Assembly (NCBI RefSeq): GCF_026340255.1
Contig: NZ_JAPEPJ010000001.1
Coordinates: 1 to 64,000 of the forward strand
Direction: 5' to 3'
Origin: Streptomyces sp. NBC_01408
GTDB taxonomy: Bacteria; Actinomycetota; Actinomycetes; Streptomycetales; Streptomycetaceae
DNA length: 64,000 nt
The stretch's first letter is position 1. The number at the start of each line of letters is the position of its first letter. The notes beneath the pieces were generated by a model, which saw only the letters and a list, made by a program, of their open reading frames with translations, did not search any database and had not been told where the DNA came from. The position numbers and the translations under genes are program-made. Of the stretch, positions 59,260-64,000 are shown piece by piece.

Positions 59260-60180
59260 ATGCGCGCCGTCGTCGTCAGCAAGTGGGGCGGACCCGAGGT
59301 CCTCGTCGAGACGCAGGCCGAGCGTCCGGAGCCGGGGATGGGCGAGATCCTGGTGCGGGTGCACGCCGCCGGGGTGAACCCGGTGGACTGGAAGACCCGC
59401 GAGAGCGGCGCCTTCATCGCCTGGGGTCCGGTTCCGGCGGTCGGCTGGGACGTGTCGGGCACCGTCGAGGCCGTCGGACCGGGCGTGACCCTGTACCGGG
59501 CGGGCGACGAGGTGTACGGGATGCCCCGCTTCCCGCAGCAGGCCGGCGCGTACGCCGAGTACGTGACCGCCCCCGCCCGGCACTTCGCCCGCAAGCCGGC
59601 CTCGCTGGACCACGTACAGGCGGCCGCGCTGCCGCTTGCGGCGCTGACCGCCTGGCAGGCGCTGGTGGACACGGCCGGGGTGAGCGCCGGGCAGCGGGTG
59701 CTGGTGCACGCGGCGGCGGGCGGCGTCGGCCACCTGGCCGTGCAGATCGCCAAGGCCCGCGGCGCGTACGTCATCGGCACCGCCAGCGCCGCCAAGCACG
59801 ACGTGCTGCGCGAGCTGGGCGCCGACGAGGTGATCGACTACCGCACGACGGACTTCGAGGACGCCGTCTCCGGCGTGGACGTCGTGCTCGACGCGATCGG
59901 CGGGGAGTACGCGCGCCGCTCGCTCAAGGTGCTGAAGCCCGGCGGGCACCTGGTGACCCTGCTCGGCGACTCCGTCCCGGACGACGCGGAGGGCGTGCAC
60001 GCCGCCTGGGTCCTCGTGGAGCCGGACCTGGGCGGCCTGCGGGAGATCACGGACCTGGTCGACCGGGGCCTGCTGAAGCCGCTGGTCGACACGGTGCTGC
60101 CGCTTGAGCAGGCCGCGAAGGCCCACGAGATCGGCGAGCAGGGCCGCACGACCGGCAAGATCGTCCTGACGGTCGTCTGA
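59260..60180 (+). CDS. NADP-dependent quinone oxidoreductase-like (MDR) protein
   Basis: A 306-residue zinc-free medium-chain dehydrogenase. It reads WGGPEVLVETQAERP, VHAAGVNPVDWKTRESG, GWDVSGTVEAVGPGV and the cofactor motif LVHAAAGGVGHLAVQIAKARGAYVIG. ATG 59260 has AAGGAG six bases upstream. Likely reduces quinones or activated alkenes, with expression set by the divergent AraC/DJ-1 regulator. Confidence 0.88.
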   Translation: MRAVVVSKWGGPEVLVETQAERPEPGMGEILVRVHAAGVNPVDWKTRESGAFIAWGPVPAVGWDVSGTVEAVGPGVTLYRAGDEVYGMPRFPQQAGAYAEYVTAPARHFARKPASLDHVQAAALPLAALTAWQALVDTAGVSAGQRVLVHAAAGGVGHLAVQIAKARGAYVIGTASAAKHDVLRELGADEVIDYRTTDFEDAVSGVDVVLDAIGGEYARRSLKVLKPGGHLVTLLGDSVPDDAEGVHAAWVLVEPDLGGLREITDLVDRGLLKPLVDTVLPLEQAAKAHEIGEQGRTTGKIVLTVV

Positions 60181-60195
60181 GTCGTCCGGCCCGGA

Positions 60196-60216
60196 CAGGG
60201 CCCGGGAAAGGCCCTG
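60196..60216. terminator. bidirectional terminator-like hairpin
   Basis: CAGGGCC (60196-60202) and GGCCCTG (60210-60216) form a seven-base stem with a seven-base loop between two convergent genes. Confidence 0.5.
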
Positions 60217-60234
60217 GACAGCGCCCCGGACCCC

Positions 60235-61368
60235 CTAGACGGCGGCGGCCGTGGCCCGGGTGGTCGTGGCGATCGTGGCGGAGCCGACCACGCGGGTGCC
60301 GTCGTAGAGGACGATCGCCTGGCCGGGGGCCACGCCGCGGACCGGTTCGGTGAAGGAGACGCGCAGCTCGCCGTCCACGAGTTCGGCGAAGACCTCGGTC
60401 TCGCCGCCGTGGGCGCGCAGCTGCGCGGTGTAGGTGCCCGGGGCGGCGGCGGCCCCGCCGCACCAGCGGGGGCGGATCGCGGTCAGCGCGGTGACGTCCA
60501 GGGCTTCGACGGGGCCGACGGTGACGGTGTTGTTCACCGGGGAGATGTCGAGGACGTAGCGCGGCTTCCCGTCGGCGGCTGGGTGGCCGATGCGCAGGCC
60601 CTTGCGCTGGCCGATGGTGAAGCCGAAGGCGCCCTCGTGGGTGCCGACCTTCTCGCCGGACTCGTCGACGATGTCGCCCTCGGCCCTGCCGAGGCGGTTC
60701 GCGAGGAAGCCCTGGGTGTCACCGTCGGCGATGAAGCAGATGTCGTGGCTGTCGGGCTTCTTCGCGACGGCCAGGCCCCGCTCCTCGGCCTCGGCGCGGA
60801 TCTCGTCCTTGGTGGTGAGGGTGTCGCCGAGCGGGAAGAGCGCGTGGGCGAGCTGCTTCTCGTCGAGGACGCCGAGGACGTACGACTGGTCCTTGGCCAT
60901 GTCGGAGGCGCGGTGCAGTTCGCGGGTGCCGTCCTCGTTCAGTACGACGGTGGCGTAGTGGCCGGTGCAGACGGCGTCGAAGCCGAGGGCGAGGGCCTTG
61001 TCGAGCAGCGCCGCGAACTTGATCTTCTCGTTGCAGCGCAGGCAGGGGTTGGGGGTGCGCCCGGCCTCGTACTCCGCGACGAAGTCCTCCACGACGTCCT
61101 CGCGGAAGCGCTCGGCGAGGTCCCAGACGTAGAAGGGGATGCCGATGACGTCGGCGGCGCGGCGGGCGTCGCGGGAGTCCTCGATGGTGCAGCAGCCGCG
61201 GGCGCCGGTCCGGAAGGACTGCGGGTTCGCGGACAGCGCGAGGTGGACGCCGGTCACGTCGTGCCCGGCTTCGACCGCGCGGGCGGCGGCGACGGCGGAG
61301 TCCACGCCGCCGGACATGGCGGCCAGGACGCGGAGGGGGCGGGCGGTGCGCGGCAGGTTCTCAGTCAT
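60235..61368 (-). CDS. mnmA: tRNA-specific 2-thiouridylase
   Basis: A 377-residue enzyme that puts sulfur at position 2 of wobble U34 in Glu, Gln and Lys tRNAs. The ATP PP-loop is [14 protein letters not shown] (17-30). The catalytic cysteine pair is C109 (TPNPCLRCN) and C211 (DSHDICFI). [11 protein letters not shown] is the tRNA-recognition motif. The sulfur donor chain starts at a cysteine desulfurase, whose gene lies about 0.8 kb away in the same direction, separated only by the oppositely read amidase gene. Confidence 0.95.
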   Translation of the reverse strand: MTENLPRTARPLRVLAAMSGGVDSAVAAARAVEAGHDVTGVHLALSANPQSFRTGARGCCTIEDSRDARRAADVIGIPFYVWDLAERFREDVVEDFVAEYEAGRTPNPCLRCNEKIKFAALLDKALALGFDAVCTGHYATVVLNEDGTRELHRASDMAKDQSYVLGVLDEKQLAHALFPLGDTLTTKDEIRAEAEERGLAVAKKPDSHDICFIADGDTQGFLANRLGRAEGDIVDESGEKVGTHEGAFGFTIGQRKGLRIGHPAADGKPRYVLDISPVNNTVTVGPVEALDVTALTAIRPRWCGGAAAAPGTYTAQLRAHGGETEVFAELVDGELRVSFTEPVRGVAPGQAIVLYDGTRVVGSATIATTTRATAAAV

Positions 61369-61437
61369 AGCACCGTCCAGAGTACGGGGAACCGCGCGGG
61401 GTCACAGCGCGTTATCGGGTGCAAGGGGGTGGATCAC

Positions 61438-62106
61438 ATGGGGATCAAGGGCGAGAAGGCCGAGGCGGGCCGCGGCAGGACCCGCAGGGCCGTGCTGTTC
61501 GGGGGGCTGGGGGTTCTCACGGTGGCTGCCGTCGCCGGCCGGGAGGAGATCGCGCGGGCCTGGTGGCTGCTGCCGGGGGTGGCCAAGCCGCGCAAGGAGG
61601 GTGAGCTCGACCACGCTGGCGCGAGCTGGACCGCGGCGTCTCCGGCGAACTGGCGGCTGGCGGACCGGCCGGACGACTACCGGGTGGACCGGATCGTCGT
61701 CCATGTCACACAGGGCGGCTTCGAGTCCTCGGTGGATGCTTTCAGGAACCCGTGGCACAAGGCGTCGGCGCACTACATAGTGCGCCAGGACGGGCACATC
61801 GAGCAGATGGTGCGCGAGCTGGACGTGGCCTTCCACTCGGGCAACCGCTCGATGAACGAGCGCAGCGTCGGCATCGAGCACGTGGGCTTCGTGGACCGCC
61901 CGCGGGACTTCACGGAGGCGATGTACGCGGCCTCGGCGCGGCTGGCGGCCGACATCTGCCGCCGGTACGGCATACCGGCGGACCGCACCCACATCGTGGG
62001 CCACTCGGAGGTCCCGGGCGCCGACCACACGGACCCGGGCCGCCACTGGGACTGGGACCGCTACGTCCGCATGGTCGGCGAGGCGCTGCGGACCCAGGCC
62101 GCCTGA
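61438..62106 (+). CDS. N-acetylmuramoyl-L-alanine amidase (amidase_2)
   Basis: A 222-residue exported peptidoglycan amidase. A basic start and hydrophobic segment (TRRAVLFGGLGVLTVAAVAG, about 15-34) form an export signal, possibly Tat-like or a membrane anchor. The amidase_2/PGRP domain has zinc histidines in IVVHVTQGG and IVGHSEVPGADHTDPG, plus GHIEQMVRELDVAFHSG. ATG 61438 has AAGGGGG eight bases upstream; a GTG three codons before is less likely. It lies between mnmA and the cysteine desulfurase gene on the opposite strand. Confidence 0.88.
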   Translation: MGIKGEKAEAGRGRTRRAVLFGGLGVLTVAAVAGREEIARAWWLLPGVAKPRKEGELDHAGASWTAASPANWRLADRPDDYRVDRIVVHVTQGGFESSVDAFRNPWHKASAHYIVRQDGHIEQMVRELDVAFHSGNRSMNERSVGIEHVGFVDRPRDFTEAMYAASARLAADICRRYGIPADRTHIVGHSEVPGADHTDPGRHWDWDRYVRMVGEALRTQAA

Positions 62107-62129
62107 GCGTGTTCCCCCTGGGGGACGGG

Positions 62130-62168
62130 CCAGTGCTGTGGCCGGACGGGGCCCGGCCACAGCGCTGG
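62130..62168. terminator. bidirectional terminator between the amidase and cysteine desulfurase genes
   Basis: CCAGTGCTGTGGCCGG (62130-62145) and CCGGCCACAGCGCTGG (62153-62168) pair over 16 bases with one wobble. The two convergent stops flank it. Confidence 0.75.
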
Positions 62169-62181
62169 TGCTGCCGCAGCT

Positions 62182-63345
62182 CTAGCTGAGTCCGGCCGTG
62201 CGGGCTCGTTCCACCGCCGGGCCGATGGCGGCGGCCAGGGCGGCAACGTCCTCCTTGGTGGAGGTGTGGCCGAGCGAGAAGCGCAGGGTGCCGCGGGCCA
62301 GTTGCGGGTCGGTCCCGGTGGCGAGCAGGACGTGGCTCGGCTGGGCGACGCCCGCGGTGCAGGCCGATCCGGTGGAGCACTCGATGCCCTGGGCGTCGAG
62401 CAGGAGCAGCAGGGAGTCGCCCTCGCAGCCGGGGAAGCTGAAGTGGGCGTTGGCCGGGAGCCGGTCGTCGGGGTCTCCGCCGAGGACCGCGTCGGGCACG
62501 GCCGCGCGGACGGCGCCGATCAGCTCGTCCCGCAGGGCGCCGATCTCGGCGGCGAAGCGCTCGCGGCGCTCGGCGGCGAGGACGGCGGCCACCGCGAAGG
62601 CGGCGACAGCCGGCACGTCGAGGGTGCCGGAGCGGACGTGCCGCTCCTGGCCGCCGCCGTGCAGGACGGGTACGGGGCTCTGGTCCCGGCCGAGGAGGAG
62701 GGCGCCGATGCCGTACGGGCCGCCGATCTTGTGGCCGCTGACGGTCATGGCCGCGAGGCCGCTGTCCCCGAAGCGAACGTCGAGCTGCCCGAAGGCCTGG
62801 ACGGCGTCGGAGTGCAGCGGGATCCCGTGCTCCCGGGCGACGGCGGCCAGTTCGCGGACCGGCATGACGGTGCCGATCTCGTTGTTGGCCCACATGACCG
62901 TGGCCAGGGCCACGGTGTCGGGGGCGCGTTCGACTGCCTCGCGGAAGGCCTCGGCGTGTACCCGCCCGTAGCGGTCCACGGGCAGGTACTCGACCTGCGC
63001 GCCCTCGTGCTCCGCGAGCCAGTGGACGGCGTCGAGGACGGCGTGGTGTTCAACGGGGCTGGCGAGGACCCGGGTCCGGCGGGGATCGGCGTCCCGGCGG
63101 GCCCAGTAGAGGCCCTTCACGGCGAGGTTGTCGGCCTCCGTGCCGCCGGCGGTGAAGACCACCTCGCTCGGGCGGGCGCCGATCGCCTCGGCGAGGGCCT
63201 CGCGGGCCTCCTCGACGGTACGGCGGGCGCGGCGGCCGGCAGCGTGCAGGGAGGACGCGTTTCCCGTGGCGGCGAACTGCGCGGTCATCGCCGCAGCGGC
63301 CTCCGGCAGCATCGGCGTGGTGGCGGCGTGGTCGAGGTAGGCCAT
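62182..63345 (-). CDS. cysteine desulfurase (NifS/IscS class V)
   Basis: A 387-residue PLP enzyme taking sulfur from cysteine. PLP lysine K206 is in [12 protein letters not shown], the PLP contacts are HHAVLD and HSDAVQAFG, and the mobile-loop catalytic Cys329 is in [11 protein letters not shown]. The short loop marks a group I (IscS/NifS) protein rather than SufS. No iscU or suf genes adjoin. Its neighbour mnmA needs such a persulfide donor, so tRNA thiolation is the best-supported role. Confidence 0.93.
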   Translation of the reverse strand: MAYLDHAATTPMLPEAAAAMTAQFAATGNASSLHAAGRRARRTVEEAREALAEAIGARPSEVVFTAGGTEADNLAVKGLYWARRDADPRRTRVLASPVEHHAVLDAVHWLAEHEGAQVEYLPVDRYGRVHAEAFREAVERAPDTVALATVMWANNEIGTVMPVRELAAVAREHGIPLHSDAVQAFGQLDVRFGDSGLAAMTVSGHKIGGPYGIGALLLGRDQSPVPVLHGGGQERHVRSGTLDVPAVAAFAVAAVLAAERRERFAAEIGALRDELIGAVRAAVPDAVLGGDPDDRLPANAHFSFPGCEGDSLLLLLDAQGIECSTGSACTAGVAQPSHVLLATGTDPQLARGTLRFSLGHTSTKEDVAALAAAIGPAVERARTAGLS

Positions 63346-63359
63346 GATCCCCCGATTCT

Positions 63360-63565
63360 ACGAGTCCGCCGGTGGGGCTCCGCCCCGCGGGGCCGTGCCC
63401 TGCGGGGCGGGGCGGGTCGGGGCGGGTGGGGGCCGCTGCGCGGAGCTGGTCCCCGCCCCGCCCTTTCTCCGTTTCCTGGGGCTCCGCCCCAGACCCCGCG
63501 CCTCAAACGCCGGCGGGGCTGGAGGGTGCCCGGTGAGGCTGGGGGCGGTGCCCGGCGGGGCTGGA
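63360..63565. repeat. intergenic GC-rich repeat cluster (copy 3)
   Basis: The core GCGCCTCAAACGCCGGCG is at 63498-63515, preceded by a GGGGCTCCGCCCC palindrome; a diverged copy lies near 63370-63400. The core is identical to that at 4485-4502, 59 kb away. Confidence 0.65.
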
Positions 63566-64000
63566 TTACTGCTGGCGCGGTGCGCGGGCCAGCTGGCGGG
63601 ACTGGGCGACCAAGTGGTCGGCGGAGTCCCAGACCTCGGCGTCCTCCTCCAGGAAGCCGCCGGCCAGGTTGCGGGTGGTGATGGAGACCCGCAGCGGGCC
63701 CGGAGCGGGACGGCGGCGGATGTGGGTGGTGAGTTCGACGGTCGGCGCCCAGCCGATCAGGCCCAGGTCGAAGGCGGTGGGCGGCAGCGCGTCCACCGCG
63801 AGGAGCATGGACAGCGGGTCGGCGTCGCGGCCGTCGGCCAGCTCGAACCAGGCGCGCATCTCCCCCTTGCCCGAGGGTGCGCCGACGGCCCAGCCCGCCG
63901 TCGCGGGGTCCAGCCGGAGCCGCAGCCGGTCCACGATGGCGGAGCTGCCGGGGATCGGGGCCGGGCCGGCTTCGGCGCCGAGGCAGTCCTCGTAGGCGGG
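63566..64000 (-). CDS. thioesterase-family protein (acyl-CoA thioesterase type), C-terminal part
   Basis: The frame is open to the window edge and ends at TAA 63566; about 144 residues are visible. The end half of a double hotdog acyl-CoA thioesterase is recognisable: RAWFELADGRDADPLSMLLAVDALPP, then APTVELTTHIRRRPAPGPLRV and GGFLEEDAEVWDSADHLVAQSRQLA. The N-terminal hotdog and start codon lie outside. A GTG at 63934 is internal. Substrate unknown. Confidence 0.8.
   Translation of the reverse strand, partial: PAYEDCLGAEAGPAPIPGSSAIVDRLRLRLDPATAGWAVGAPSGKGEMRAWFELADGRDADPLSMLLAVDALPPTAFDLGLIGWAPTVELTTHIRRRPAPGPLRVSITTRNLAGGFLEEDAEVWDSADHLVAQSRQLARAPRQQ

Overview
The window is chromosomal DNA from a Streptomyces. 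The evidence is very high GC, GTG/TTG starts with GGAGG-type ribosome binding sites, the RING-free actinobacterial gene families present, and gene content and order that match, from memory, the SCO5535 to SCO5486 core region of S. coelicolor. I could run no alignment, so that synteny statement is recollection plus inference. No phage, insertion sequence, CRISPR array, rRNA or tRNA gene was seen.

Layout. (1) 1-4.3 kb: the 5' end of an acyl-CoA carboxylase beta subunit gene, a YceI-family protein with operator-like palindromes, a secreted/membrane Gly-rich protein, and cimA (citramalate synthase) behind a leader peptide and attenuator. (2) 4.6-10.4 kb: a nitrogen cluster with a TetR regulator, agmatine deiminase, a divergent urease without accessory genes (UreC and a fused UreA-UreB), and a divergently read NCS1 permease. 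(3) 10.4-12.9 kb: ilvE and leuB, with a 43-residue small protein just upstream. (4) 13.7-18.3 kb: Tat-exported phospholipase C preceded by a possible PHO box, an AAC(2')-like aminoglycoside acetyltransferase, a nitroreductase, and a two-gene unit of unknown function. (5) 18.5-23 kb: proline catabolism (P5C dehydrogenase, proline dehydrogenase) with a PucR-type activator. (6) 23-25.4 kb: a divergent TetR/MFS exporter pair. (7) 25.5-31.1 kb: serA and the ilvB-ilvN-ilvC operon with its own leader peptide attenuator. (8) 31-41 kb: a GGDEF/EAL membrane protein, a 2-hydroxyacid dehydrogenase and aldo/keto reductase pair, a lipoprotein sugar dehydrogenase, a small DUF6191-like protein and a very large LuxR-family ATPase regulator. 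(9) 41-47.2 kb: small and membrane proteins, two GNAT acetyltransferases, an MMPL transporter, a cupin and a DinB protein. (10) 47.2-50.8 kb: the gatC-gatA-X-gatB operon. (11) 51-64 kb: a second GGDEF-EAL protein (RmdB-like), ligA, a MetE-like protein, an SDR, an AraC/DJ-1 regulator with a divergent quinone oxidoreductase, mnmA, an amidase, cysteine desulfurase and a partial thioesterase.

How they work together. Four loci (cimA, ilvE, leuB, ilvBNC) cover much of Ile/Val/Leu synthesis, and two of them (cimA, ilvB) carry short leader peptides with Ile/Leu/Val codons ahead of terminator hairpins, so amino-acid supply is probably sensed by attenuation. SerA adds serine. Agmatine deiminase/urease and the proline genes are nitrogen-scavenging units with their own local regulators. 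MnmA and the cysteine desulfurase lie close together and act in the same sulfur-relay route to 2-thiouridine in tRNA. GatCAB supplies Gln-/Asn-tRNA. Two c-di-GMP proteins about 20 kb apart, one with a BldD-box-like site upstream, tie the region to developmental control.
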